Shown: positions 18,421 through 27,000, counted from the stretch's first letter. The stretch is DNA of 64,000 nucleotides from Virgibacillus alimentarius (GCF_000709085.1 NZ_JFBD01000010.1:1-64000), one strand, 5' to 3'. Notes: generated by a model from the sequence alone, not told the origin. Made by a program: numbers and translations.

Positions 18421-19845
18421 CTAAGGTAATGCTCTTTCTGAATCTTGTTCTTCTGTCTTTTCTTCTGGCTTTGTGTACCAGATAAATTTATTTGTAAAGC
18501 CATATAAAATGGAGATGGCTATTACTAAAAAGTTGAACCATAGAAACGGAAGGTATGCTATGGTAGAAACGCCAAGTGTAGTCGCCATAAACACACCGCC
18601 ATCTGACCACGGGACCATTGGTGTAGTTACTGTTCCGCCTGCTTCGGTATTTCTGGAAAGTATCCGGCGGTCGATGTTCAGGCGATCGTAATTTTCCTCT
18701 GTGATTTTACTTGCGGTAATAACCGATACATAGGCAGCTCCACCAAAGAAATTACCGAAAAATCCTGCTAGAATGGTAGATATCGTTGTTTTCCCTGCAT
18801 TGTCTGCCCAAGAAAGCAGCTTAATACAGATCACTTTCAGGATACCGGTCTGCTCCATTAATCCACCTACGCCCAGTGCAAAGAGAATCAAGGCGATGAC
18901 GTCCAGCATGAAGACAATGCCGCCACGGTTTAAGAGATTATCGATAAAATCTACACCCGAATCAATCGAATTTCCGGAATATAGACCCTTGATCGCATCA
19001 AGCAAGGCAACATCTTGAAAAAGATATGCCCATATCGATCCGAGTAGTGCACCAAATAAAATAACTGGAATAGACGGTTTTTTTAATATCAGTAACGCAA
19101 TAACGATGGCAGCCGGAATTAACATATACCAGTTAATATGAAAAAAATCGTTTAAGGAAGCCATTGTTGCTTCCGCTTGCTCGATTGTTCCACTGCTGTC
19201 AATAAAGAAAAATCCTGTGATTAAAAATAAGATCCCGGCAATAACAAACGCTGGTCCGCTGACAAATAGCATCGATTTAATATGTTCAATGACGTTTACT
19301 TTTGATAGCGATGCTGTCATTACCGTCGTATCGGATAATGGAGAAAGCTTATCACCGACATAACAGCCGGAAATCACTGCACCAGCCACAAGCGCAACCG
19401 GGAAACCAAAGCTGATTCCAATTCCCATCATCGCTATACCGGCAGTTCCGGCAGAACCAAACGATGTTCCAGTCGCCAGTGAAGTGATTGCACAAATGAT
19501 AAATGCAGCCAGTAGAAAAATACTTGGGTGGATAATAGATAATCCGTAATAAATAATACTGGGTACAATCCCGCCGGCTATCCATGTGCCAATCAAAGCT
19601 CCAACGCAAATTAAGATTAGTACGGCTTCCAGACCATCTGTGATACCTTTTAATATTCCTTGTTGCATTTCTGCATACGAATATCCAATTCGGAGTCCAA
19701 CAATCATAATGACAAACCATGTCGTCAAAAGAGCCAGTTGAATGGGAATCTCAAATTGAACTACGAATAAGAACATAATAGAAACAAAGGCAATCAATAC
19801 AAATAGCACTTCTCCCAGGGTCGGTAATCTTTTATCCGTACTCAT
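18421..19845 (-). CDS. NhaC-family Na+/H+ antiporter-like transporter
   Basis: A 474-residue NhaC-family membrane protein with about twelve hydrophobic segments. The repeated GTSFGSAGTAGIAMMGIG and SGCYVGDKLSPLSDTTVMTASL motifs typical of the family are intact. NhaC proteins exchange Na+ for protons or, in some relatives, for organic acids. Its place inside the hydroxyproline operon suggests it imports the amino acid or balances sodium for that uptake; this is inference. The last residues are charged (EEKTEEQDSERALP). The stop codon lies inside an edge repeat of the dispersed GGTGCC element. Confidence 0.88.
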   Translation of the reverse strand: MSTDKRLPTLGEVLFVLIAFVSIMFLFVVQFEIPIQLALLTTWFVIMIVGLRIGYSYAEMQQGILKGITDGLEAVLILICVGALIGTWIAGGIVPSIIYYGLSIIHPSIFLLAAFIICAITSLATGTSFGSAGTAGIAMMGIGISFGFPVALVAGAVISGCYVGDKLSPLSDTTVMTASLSKVNVIEHIKSMLFVSGPAFVIAGILFLITGFFFIDSSGTIEQAEATMASLNDFFHINWYMLIPAAIVIALLILKKPSIPVILFGALLGSIWAYLFQDVALLDAIKGLYSGNSIDSGVDFIDNLLNRGGIVFMLDVIALILFALGVGGLMEQTGILKVICIKLLSWADNAGKTTISTILAGFFGNFFGGAAYVSVITASKITEENYDRLNIDRRILSRNTEAGGTVTTPMVPWSDGGVFMATTLGVSTIAYLPFLWFNFLVIAISILYGFTNKFIWYTKPEEKTEEQDSERALP

Positions 19846-19928
19846 TTTGCACGCTCCTTTTTACTCGTTTTTTTGTTATGAAAGCGGCAATATTTTTCAT
19901 AAACGTCTATGAAAAACACTCCCTGCCA

Positions 19929-20849
19929 TTATTTCAATAAAAATCCTTCTTGAAGCGGGTCTGTGTGATCATAGATGAATTGATGCATTCCTGTAACAAA
20001 TCCTTCCGTTTCCATCGACATGAGATGCTTTGAACGAGGTACGAATTGAGCAGTTAGCTCACTGTCAAAAATACTGTAATTCGTAAGTTGCTCAAGCACA
20101 TGATCTATGCTTAAAAATGCACCGAAAATGGCAAGTGTGCTATCCGCCCCTGGTGAACGCAGGATCGTTCCATCTTTTTCAAAAGTAACCGAACGAACCG
20201 TATTCGCTGATAATCCGCTAGCATCTACCATGACAATTCCTTCAAATGGAATGGCCTCCCCTTTTAATTTTTCAGACACTTCTTTTCCCCATTTTTGGAT
20301 ATCGGAAAGATAATCTAGACTGATTTTCTCTACGATTTCAGGAAGTGAAAAGATCGCATAATTTCGTGATGCATCGACTTGCATAAGTGTGAATTCCGGT
20401 GTTTTCTCAATTACTTGGCATGCTTCTGCCTCAAAAGAAACAGATGTTACTTCCTGATTCTCCTGTTTCACTTTCACGCGATAAATCCCATGAACGGTTT
20501 CGATGGTATATGCTTCATTTTCTTTTTTTGCTATATTTCCTGTTTCAAGCAGCGCCGTGACGGATGCTACCAGTGCCCCGTAATTGAAAGTTCCGCTACT
20601 AGTGTGATTGAAAAATAGGAGCCCATAATCTGCAACTTTCGACGGGAGAATGATACAGCCATTCATTCCACGATGCCCTCTAGGTTCGTTCAATAAAAAA
20701 TCCCGTTCCCTTTGAAAATGGTCATGTAAAATGGCATCATTAAGCTTAATATCTGATTCCTTTAAATCAATCGGCGAATGGATCACAATTCGAAATGCTT
20801 CCCCAGCTACATGTGTATCAATGGTCGTAAACATTTTTTCGATATTCAT
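19929..20849 (-). CDS. Proline racemase-family paralogue lacking both catalytic cysteines
   Basis: A 306-residue proline racemase-fold protein, clearly paralogous to the upstream gene. Shared blocks are TTIDTHVAGEAFRIV, FLLNEPRGHRGMNG and GMHQFIYDHTDPLQEGFLL. The two residues that do the chemistry are gone. The first catalytic Cys (MCGHD in the paralogue) aligns with Asn89 in FNYGAL, and the second (SPCGTGTSA) aligns with Gly234 in SPGADSTLA. It therefore cannot be a two-base Cys epimerase. It might be a partner subunit, a binding protein, or a dehydratase-like enzyme with other residues. The ATG directly follows the TAA of the epimerase gene, so translation is coupled. Confidence 0.85.
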   Translation of the reverse strand: MNIEKMFTTIDTHVAGEAFRIVIHSPIDLKESDIKLNDAILHDHFQRERDFLLNEPRGHRGMNGCIILPSKVADYGLLFFNHTSSGTFNYGALVASVTALLETGNIAKKENEAYTIETVHGIYRVKVKQENQEVTSVSFEAEACQVIEKTPEFTLMQVDASRNYAIFSLPEIVEKISLDYLSDIQKWGKEVSEKLKGEAIPFEGIVMVDASGLSANTVRSVTFEKDGTILRSPGADSTLAIFGAFLSIDHVLEQLTNYSIFDSELTAQFVPRSKHLMSMETEGFVTGMHQFIYDHTDPLQEGFLLK

Positions 20850-21890
20850 TTATACACCCTCCTCTTTTCGTTTGTTGTCCATTGGAGGAATGAGTAAAAA
20901 TCCTTCTTTCAAGGGGTCACGTTCGTTGTAGAAAAACCGGTGCATCCCCATGAGCCACGCAGATCCAGTCACTTCTGAAAGAACGGCTGGGTAATCGTTT
21001 ACATTTGTTGTCTCAAGGATGCGTGCTTTAAATAGTGATCCGACAATACTTTCATGGACAAATGTTTCATTTATGCCAATTTCATGCTGATGGAACATCG
21101 TAGCGATTTTTGCCGACGTCCCTGTACCACATGGTGAACGATCAATGCCTCCCGGAGGAACAACAACTGTATTTTTCACATCTGCATCGGGGTGTACAGG
21201 ATCGGTGTAAAATTCAATATGTGTCAATCCATTGATAAATGGATGTTCCGGATGGATAACATCTTCCCTTTCATTGATCGCGTTTCGAATGGTAATTGCT
21301 TGATCAATAATGGTTGAAGCATTTTCTTTTACCAAGTCCAGTCCAAGTTTGCGTGCATCGATAATTCCATAAAAGTTTCCACCATAAGCAATATCACATG
21401 CTACTTCGCCAATTCCTTCTACATCGATCACAATCGATTTCAATAGGAATGCAGGTACATTCGCAAAACTCACTTCTTCTGCTTTTCCGTTTGTTACTTT
21501 CACCTTCGTTTTCACGAGCCCTGCAGGAGTATCCAAATTGATCTGTGTATATGGTTCCATCACTTCGATCAGGCCTGCCTCGATCAGTGCGGTGCAAAAT
21601 CCAATCGTGTCATGGCCGCACATCGGAAGGTAGCCGCCTGTCTCGATATAAATCACACCTACATCTGCGTCCGGATGACATGGGTCGGTAAGCAGTGCAC
21701 CCGACATCACATCATGCCCTCTTGGTTCATTCATTAAAAATTTTCGGATCCAATCATAATGCTCCTGCATATACAGCATTTTCTCAGACATCGTTTTCCC
21801 TTTCAGTGGAGGCAGTCCACTGATCACTGTTCGCGTTGGATTTCCTCCTGTATGTGTATCAATGGTTGAAAATAGTCGTTGAAAATTCAT
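20850..21890 (-). CDS. 4-hydroxyproline 2-epimerase (proline racemase family)
   Basis: A 346-residue proline racemase-family enzyme with both catalytic cysteines: Cys91 in MCGHDTIG and Cys254 in GIDRSPCGTGTSA. It would interconvert trans-4-hydroxy-L-proline and cis-4-hydroxy-D-proline, the first step of the pathway. Proline racemase itself is the alternative, but the neighbouring dehydrogenase, deaminase and semialdehyde dehydrogenase favour hydroxyproline. I start it at the ATG at 21890, one base after the stop of the FAD gene, because AAAGGGTG sits about 10 bases upstream. An earlier in-frame ATG at 21923 would overlap that gene. Confidence 0.92.
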   Translation of the reverse strand: MNFQRLFSTIDTHTGGNPTRTVISGLPPLKGKTMSEKMLYMQEHYDWIRKFLMNEPRGHDVMSGALLTDPCHPDADVGVIYIETGGYLPMCGHDTIGFCTALIEAGLIEVMEPYTQINLDTPAGLVKTKVKVTNGKAEEVSFANVPAFLLKSIVIDVEGIGEVACDIAYGGNFYGIIDARKLGLDLVKENASTIIDQAITIRNAINEREDVIHPEHPFINGLTHIEFYTDPVHPDADVKNTVVVPPGGIDRSPCGTGTSAKIATMFHQHEIGINETFVHESIVGSLFKARILETTNVNDYPAVLSEVTGSAWLMGMHRFFYNERDPLKEGFLLIPPMDNKRKEEGV

Positions 21891-21891
21891 G

Positions 21892-23073
21892 CTAGTTGAA
21901 CACCCTTTCTTTAAAGCGATCATAGCGAAGTGGTTCTGTCGGGATACATGTCTCCTTTTCCTGGAGCATTTCCTGTATCACTTTTCCTGTTACAGCCGCA
22001 AGACTAATGCCGTCCCCTTCATGTCCAGCAGCAACATAAAATCCAGGAACCTCATCAACATGGGAAATGATCGGCAGATGGTCTTCTGTCCAAGGCCTCA
22101 GCCCTGCATAAGTTCGAATGACTGTCATATCCGCAATCTTCGGATAAAATCGAACCGCTCGTTTGGCAATGTATTTCGTTACATCATGATTTACTTTCGT
22201 ATCAAATCCTGCAAATTCCCTACTACTTCCAATTAAGAAGTTTTGACTTTCGGTTGGCTCAAACACAAGCGCAACACCGTATTTTTCTGTTTCAGCATCC
22301 ACTTGCCTCTCTCCACCAAATTTGGAAATCAGATAACCAAATTCCATTACTTTTCTTAAGCCGACTGGGTGCTGTCTAGAAGCAACAATCAGCTGTCCTT
22401 TTCTGGGCTGGATTGGAATCGAAACATCTACCATTTTTCCAATCACCGGCGCCCATACACCACAAGCATTGATCACTTTATTTGCTGTAAAAGTTTCTTT
22501 ACTTGTTTCAATCACAAATTGATTTTCAGGATGCTTATAAAGATTTTTCACTTCTGTTTTCGTATGAATTTTCGCACCCTGCTTTTTCGCATTGTGAAAC
22601 AGAGAATACGTCAACATATAAGGATTGACTGTTGCATCGGTTTGACACTCTAGTCCTCCGTATAAATCATCCGCAAAATAGTTTGATTCGTTCCGTAAAT
22701 CCTGACGATCCAGCATGTTAAAATCCAGCCCTGCTTCCTGCTGCTGGTTCACCCACTTTTGTGCTGCATCCATTTCCGCATCATTTTCACAGACAAGAAT
22801 GCTTCCTGGGTTCCGGTATTCAAATGGAATTTCTAATTCCTTGCTAAGTTCATGTACCAGCTGCTGGCTTTTTAGTGACATTTGACTATCAAAGCCAGGA
22901 TCTTTATCGATCGCTAAAATATTTCCATCGCATCTTGAGGATGTGCCACTAGCGAGCTCATTTTTTTCAAGAACAGTGATATCAAGGCCTGCTTTTGAAC
23001 TGTAGTAAGCAATGGCTGCTCCGATAATTCCTCCTCCGATGACGACTACATCGCGATGGAGTGCATTTTTCAT
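21892..23073 (-). CDS. DadA-like FAD oxidoreductase, probable D-hydroxyproline dehydrogenase subunit
   Basis: A 393-residue glycine oxidase / D-amino-acid dehydrogenase-type flavoprotein. The N-terminal dinucleotide-binding motif VVIGGGIIGAAIAYYSSKAG (about 10-29) is followed by LEKNELASGTSSRCDG. A C-terminal FAD segment reads GFYVAAGHEGDGISLAAVTG. It would oxidise cis-4-hydroxy-D-proline to the pyrroline. It resembles the HcnC-like subunit of LhpB/LhpE/LhpF-type enzymes, whose other subunits appear to be encoded on the opposite side of the regulator. It is the first gene of the leftward operon, 30 bases inside a sigma-54 promoter, and its ATG follows AAAGGAGG. Confidence 0.88.
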   Translation of the reverse strand: MKNALHRDVVVIGGGIIGAAIAYYSSKAGLDITVLEKNELASGTSSRCDGNILAIDKDPGFDSQMSLKSQQLVHELSKELEIPFEYRNPGSILVCENDAEMDAAQKWVNQQQEAGLDFNMLDRQDLRNESNYFADDLYGGLECQTDATVNPYMLTYSLFHNAKKQGAKIHTKTEVKNLYKHPENQFVIETSKETFTANKVINACGVWAPVIGKMVDVSIPIQPRKGQLIVASRQHPVGLRKVMEFGYLISKFGGERQVDAETEKYGVALVFEPTESQNFLIGSSREFAGFDTKVNHDVTKYIAKRAVRFYPKIADMTVIRTYAGLRPWTEDHLPIISHVDEVPGFYVAAGHEGDGISLAAVTGKVIQEMLQEKETCIPTEPLRYDRFKERVFN

Positions 23074-23100
23074 AAAAAATCCTCCTTTCCCTTTTTATAA

Positions 23101-23118
23101 ATGCAACTTCCATGCCAA
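23101..23118 (-). promoter_or_regulatory. Sigma-54 (-24/-12) promoter of the leftward hydroxyproline operon
   Basis: The minus strand reads TTGGCATGGAAGTTGCAT. TGGCA (23113-23117) and TTGCA (23102-23106) have the standard spacing, with 15 bases from TGG to the GC. It lies just upstream of the FAD dehydrogenase gene and next to a sigma-54 activator gene. Confidence 0.85.
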
Positions 23119-23187
23119 AACATAAATTGCGAGAATAATCCAAAGTATCTTGCATTTCTTGTCGTTTTATGTAAAAATAATTTGAAA

Positions 23188-23207
23188 GTGTAAAAATATT
23201 TTTACAC
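23188..23207. promoter_or_regulatory. Perfect 20-bp palindrome, probable enhancer site of the sigma-54 activator
   Basis: GTGTAAAAAT is followed at once by its exact complement. A partial half-site (gtaaaaata) lies about 17 bases before it. It sits about 75-90 bases upstream of the leftward sigma-54 promoter, the usual range for an upstream activating sequence, and 27 bases before the activator's own start. Confidence 0.6.
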
Positions 23208-23233
23208 AAAACTCTTATGGAGGTTTATATGGG

Positions 23234-24958
23234 ATGGAATTTTTACAAACGAACTTAAAGAAGTTTATATGTAAGGATTTTCGATTACTCTCTGAAAAAA
23301 ATGAAGCACATTTAAAAGAAAAAGTAAAAGCAGCCTCCCCTAAAAGTGTTTTTATCCAGCAGAATGAGCACATATACCGTGTAAACGAACAAGATGATGT
23401 AAACCACCTTGTATTTTCAGCGTGTCGGGAGATATCCATCCATACAGATTTAGCGACAATCATTGATTATTTTGCAGATTTTGACACGCTTTTAGTTCAT
23501 GATCAAGGAAGATACATTGGCTATCTGCATGACACTACTTTTTTTAAACAACTGGCAAAAGCTCATTTGGAAGTTCAAGCCTACTTCCAAACTGTCCTGG
23601 ACACGATTGATACATCCTGTACCGTTATTGACGCTAATGAAAACGTTTTAATCTGGACAGAAGGTGCTGAAAAGATCTTTTCTGTAAAACAACCGGACAT
23701 CCTCGGGCAACCGATAAGGGATTTTTTCCAGACGAACAGACTGGCATTACTGCAAACACTGAAAGATGGTACCTCCTTAAAGCATAGCCAGCATCAAGCG
23801 CGTGAGGATCTTGTTGTTTTAATTAATTCAAAACCGGTCTATCTGCACGATAAAATTATCGGAGCAGTCGTTTCCGAAACAGATATTACTAGTCAAATCA
23901 AGCTGAATAATGAATTACACCAAGCAACTGAAAAAGTATTTCACTTGGAGAAAGAAGTCAGTAAACTAAAACTCGCGGATGATCCATTTAAACGGATACG
24001 AGGAAATAGTTCCGCTCTAAAACAGACGCTGGACATGACAAAAAAAGCAGCCACAACGGAGACCAATATTTTAATTTACGGGGAAAGTGGGGTCGGCAAG
24101 GAACTTTTCGCAAAAGCAGTTCACAACATTCGTGAAGGTGAAAATGCACCATTTGTTGCTATTAATTGCGGAGCGATTCCTTTCGAATTATTTGAAAGTG
24201 AAATCTTTGGTTATGAAAAAGGTGCCTTCTCTGGAGCCCATCAAAAAGGTAAAAAAGGAAAGGTAGAACTTGCAAAGGGCGGCACATTATTTCTGGATGA
24301 AATCGGTGAAATGCCTCTGGAGATGCAAGTGAAAATCCTTCGCTTATTGCAAGAAAGGAAGTTTTATCCTGTTGGCGGAACAAAAGAAATAGAGGTCGAT
24401 TTTCGCGTTGTAGCCGCGACAAATCGTGATTTAAAGGAACTTATCAGAGAAGGTAAGTTCAGAGAAGACTTATATTACCGCTTAAATGTTGTTAGCTTGG
24501 AAATCCCTCCACTCCGGAAAAGACCAGAGGATATTATTGAGTTAACCCATTACTTCCTATATGAAATATCCATTAAATATAACCGGCCCATCCACGGAAT
24601 TTCTCAGGAAGTGATGCAGGCACTCCTTTCCTATGATTGGCCCGGAAACATTAGGGAACTAAAAAATGTTGTCGAGCGCTTAGTTGTATTTTCGGAAGAA
24701 GGAGAAATCAAAAAAGAAGTGCTTCCATTTGAGGTTGACCACATGGCCCAAGCAAGTAATGGAAATGGAGTAAATGCTTCTATTTTTTCAGAAAAAGAAA
24801 CTCGTTCATTAGCAGAGCGTCTACAAGAATTGGAACGAGAAATTATTTTAAAGGAATTGAAAAAAACAAATGGAGAAAAATTATCATGTGCAAAAAATCT
24901 TCAAATCACAAGGGCGACACTTTATAATCGAATGAAAAAATTAGGAATAAAACCTTAA
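23234..24958 (+). CDS. Sigma-54-dependent activator with PAS domain (hydroxyproline regulator)
   Basis: A 574-residue enhancer-binding protein. An N-terminal region (about 1-105, CBS-like in feel) is followed by a PAS domain (about 110-220), a short coiled coil (about 225-245), the AAA+ domain (about 250-485) and a Fis-type helix-turn-helix (about 535-574, CAKNLQITRATLYNRMKKLG). Walker A is GESGVGKE, Walker B GGTLFLDEIGE, and the sigma-54 loop reads GAFSGA instead of GAFTGA. It resembles RocR/PrdR-like activators. It stands between two sigma-54 promoters facing opposite ways and probably controls both. The PAS or N-terminal domain may sense hydroxyproline or a product. Confidence 0.92.
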   Translation: MEFLQTNLKKFICKDFRLLSEKNEAHLKEKVKAASPKSVFIQQNEHIYRVNEQDDVNHLVFSACREISIHTDLATIIDYFADFDTLLVHDQGRYIGYLHDTTFFKQLAKAHLEVQAYFQTVLDTIDTSCTVIDANENVLIWTEGAEKIFSVKQPDILGQPIRDFFQTNRLALLQTLKDGTSLKHSQHQAREDLVVLINSKPVYLHDKIIGAVVSETDITSQIKLNNELHQATEKVFHLEKEVSKLKLADDPFKRIRGNSSALKQTLDMTKKAATTETNILIYGESGVGKELFAKAVHNIREGENAPFVAINCGAIPFELFESEIFGYEKGAFSGAHQKGKKGKVELAKGGTLFLDEIGEMPLEMQVKILRLLQERKFYPVGGTKEIEVDFRVVAATNRDLKELIREGKFREDLYYRLNVVSLEIPPLRKRPEDIIELTHYFLYEISIKYNRPIHGISQEVMQALLSYDWPGNIRELKNVVERLVVFSEEGEIKKEVLPFEVDHMAQASNGNGVNASIFSEKETRSLAERLQELEREIILKELKKTNGEKLSCAKNLQITRATLYNRMKKLGIKP

Positions 24959-24968
24959 TGCTCATTTT

Positions 24969-24986
24969 TTGGCGTGATTCTTGCAT
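24969..24986 (+). promoter_or_regulatory. Sigma-54 (-24/-12) promoter of the rightward hydroxyproline genes
   Basis: TTGGCGTGATTCTTGCAT has TGGCG and TTGCA in the standard -24/-12 spacing, identical to that of the leftward promoter. It begins 11 bases after the activator's stop and 37 bases before the first iron-sulfur gene. Confidence 0.8.
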
Positions 24987-25022
24987 GTATTTCTAACAAG
25001 ACACAAAAATGAGGTGATTCAT

Positions 25023-25295
25023 TTGCAGAAAAACAACATGATAATTTGCAGGTGTGAAGAAGTAACGTATGCTGACTTAAAAAAAACAAAAGAAAAATAT
25101 AATTGTACAGCTAGAGAGCTGAAGCTGAGAACAAGAGCAGGAATGGGATATTGCGGCGGGAGAACCTGCCGGAGCGCAGTTGACAAAATTGCCAGCAGTT
25201 TAGAGAAACAAAAAGAAAAGGACATCATTCCTTTAAAATATCAGCCGCCCGTACGTCCTGTTAGCTTTGCGGATTTAGGAGGGGAGCATAAATGA
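25023..25295 (+). CDS. BFD-like [2Fe-2S] protein
   Basis: A 90-residue protein with the bacterioferritin-associated ferredoxin-type cluster motif: CRC near the start and GYCGGRTC about 37 residues later, giving the four Cys ligands. I start it at TTG 25023 because GAGGTGA (25011-25017) lies 5 bases upstream; a longer frame would overlap the sigma-54 promoter, and the ATG at 25038 is 20 bases from any ribosome site. In many HcnB-type dehydrogenases this domain is fused to the C terminus of the FAD subunit; here it is a separate gene in the same transcript. It ends with a 4-base overlap into the next gene. Confidence 0.85.
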   Translation: MQKNNMIICRCEEVTYADLKKTKEKYNCTARELKLRTRAGMGYCGGRTCRSAVDKIASSLEKQKEKDIIPLKYQPPVRPVSFADLGGEHK

Positions 25296-25633
25296 CAGAC
25301 CGAAGAATTCTGGATCATCCGATACTTGGCGAACAAAAAAGTCAAAAAGAGATTTCTTTTACCTTTAACCAAAAAGAATATAAGGGATTACAAGGCGAAC
25401 CAATTGCAGCAGCTTTGTTAGCGAACGGTGTCCGCACGCTCCGTTATCACGAGGAAAGCGGGACACCACGGGGAATTTACTGTAATATTGGACATTGCTT
25501 TGAATGCAGAGTAATCATCAATGGAAAACAAGGCCAACGAGCTTGCCTGACCCCACTTGAAGAAGGCATGGTAATTGAGAGTCCAGCGCCGCTCCCTACT
25601 CCAGTTCGAGATTGGAGGTATGAAAATGCATAA
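25292..25633 (+). CDS. HcnA-like [2Fe-2S] ferredoxin subunit
   Basis: A 113-residue plant-type [2Fe-2S] protein of the Fer2_4 family (HcnA, LhpF, sarcosine oxidase alpha N-terminal type). The cluster ligands are in GIYCNIGHCFECRV and later QRACLTPLEEG, matching C-x4-C-x2-C and a distal Cys. It passes electrons within a multi-subunit amino-acid dehydrogenase. The ATG overlaps the upstream gene by 4 bases and its stop lies inside the next gene, so all three right-hand genes are translationally coupled. Confidence 0.88.
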   Translation: MTDRRILDHPILGEQKSQKEISFTFNQKEYKGLQGEPIAAALLANGVRTLRYHEESGTPRGIYCNIGHCFECRVIINGKQGQRACLTPLEEGMVIESPAPLPTPVRDWRYENA

Positions 25634-26843
25634 CGGAATCATTATCGGTGCCGGACCTGCTGGCTTAACAGCAGCAGTCACTTGTGCTGAAAATGGACTT
25701 GATGTCATTGTTCTTGACGAATACATGAGAGCCGGCGGCCGGCTACTGGGACAGCTTTATGAACAGCCGGATGGCAAATGGTGGAACGGAATCAAAGAAT
25801 CGGAGCGACTCTTTCAGCAAGCTGTTGATCTGGGGGTGCAGTTCCGTTTTGGTACCGCTGTCTCCAATATTGAGTATTTGGATGACATGTGGGTCATTTA
25901 TACGGAGAAAGAGGTGCTGCAAACTTCTAACCTTTTACTTGCAACAGGTGCGGCAGAGTCCCCTGTTCCTGTACCAGGATGGACACTTCCTGGCGTCATG
26001 TCAGTTGGAGCTGCACAGGTCATGACAAATGTTCATCGTGTGAAGCCTGGCGAACGCGGTGTTATTATTGGAATCAATGTACTTTCAGCTGCAATTGCCA
26101 TGGAACTTCAGCTTGCTGGTGTGGAAGTAGCAAGCCTTACATTGCCAAGAATGTCGGAAGTTACTGACGTGGAAGCACATCCAAAAGAAGTGATGGATTC
26201 GCTCCTTCACGTTTCCCATATGGCCCCTTCTCCGTTTGTTAAATTAGGAAGTAAATTCATGAAAGGTGACTTCATGAAAAAAATGGGCGCTGCCTTCTAT
26301 CCAAAGAATGGTGTGAAAATGTGGGATATTCCTATCCAACTTCGAAAAGCTGTGATCGAAATTTACGGTGAAAATCAAGTAGAAGGGGTAACCCTAGCAA
26401 CGATTAATTCAAAAGGGGATGTTGTCCCCGGCACTGAAGAAAACATTGCTGCTGATTTCGTCTGCATCGCCGGCGGATTATATCCACTGGCAGAACTCGC
26501 AGCGATTGCCGGCTGCCCCTTTTATTTAGTGGAAGAGCTTGGTGGATATGTTCCTTTGCATAGTGAAGAAATGGAAACAACGTTAGATGGACTATATGTA
26601 GCAGGAAATATAACAGGTATCGAAGGAGCGAAAGTAGCCGCAGCACAAGGACATGTAGCGGGACTTTCCATTGCTAGAAATAACGGTATTCGTAGCTTAG
26701 ACTATAAGATCATGGATGCCATCCAACATGTGAAAACAACCAGAGATCATGCCTACATTCAATTCCATCCGCAAATTCAAAAAGGAAGATCCAAAATACA
26801 AGACCAGTGGAATACCTATCAACGAAACGTTCAGGAAGTTTGA
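25626..26843 (+). CDS. HcnB-like FAD/NAD oxidoreductase, probable D-hydroxyproline dehydrogenase subunit
   Basis: A 405-residue pyridine-nucleotide-disulphide-type flavoprotein. FAD binding is shown by GIIIGAGPAGLTAAVTCAENGLDVIVLDE at the N terminus, a second nucleotide-binding stretch by RGVIIGINVLSAAIAMELQLAG (about 145-165), and the C-terminal FAD motif by DGLYVAGNITGIEGAKVAAAQG. The family's usual C-terminal Cys-rich BFD domain is absent, and a stand-alone BFD gene lies two genes upstream. I choose ATG 25626, 7 bases after GGAGG. With the DadA-like subunit across the regulator it would form a membrane-linked D-hydroxyproline dehydrogenase. Confidence 0.87.
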   Translation: MHNGIIIGAGPAGLTAAVTCAENGLDVIVLDEYMRAGGRLLGQLYEQPDGKWWNGIKESERLFQQAVDLGVQFRFGTAVSNIEYLDDMWVIYTEKEVLQTSNLLLATGAAESPVPVPGWTLPGVMSVGAAQVMTNVHRVKPGERGVIIGINVLSAAIAMELQLAGVEVASLTLPRMSEVTDVEAHPKEVMDSLLHVSHMAPSPFVKLGSKFMKGDFMKKMGAAFYPKNGVKMWDIPIQLRKAVIEIYGENQVEGVTLATINSKGDVVPGTEENIAADFVCIAGGLYPLAELAAIAGCPFYLVEELGGYVPLHSEEMETTLDGLYVAGNITGIEGAKVAAAQGHVAGLSIARNNGIRSLDYKIMDAIQHVKTTRDHAYIQFHPQIQKGRSKIQDQWNTYQRNVQEV

Positions 26844-26868
26844 AACTGGCCGCGGGTGCCTTCTGGCG

Positions 26869-26900
26869 GGTGCCTGGCACCACCCGAATTTTGTCGAATG
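26869..26900 (+). repeat. GGTGCC/GGCACC dispersed element, copy 3
   Basis: A sense copy of the CACCACCC variant, about 25 bases after the FAD gene's stop and directly followed by that operon's terminator hairpin. Confidence 0.92.
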
Positions 26901-26910
26901 ATTTTAGACG

Positions 26911-26957
26911 AGGGGCAGGCCTGATGCCAAACTTTGCATCAGGTCTGCCTCTCTTTT
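26911..26957 (+). terminator. Terminator of the rightward hydroxyproline operon
   Basis: A stem pairs about GGCAGGCCTGATGC (26914-26927) with GCATCAGGTCTGCC (26936-26949), with one G-U pair, followed by CTCTTTT. Confidence 0.85.
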
Positions 26958-27000
26958 CACGTTCATTCGTATAGCATTAAAATCACAAAAATCAGAATTA

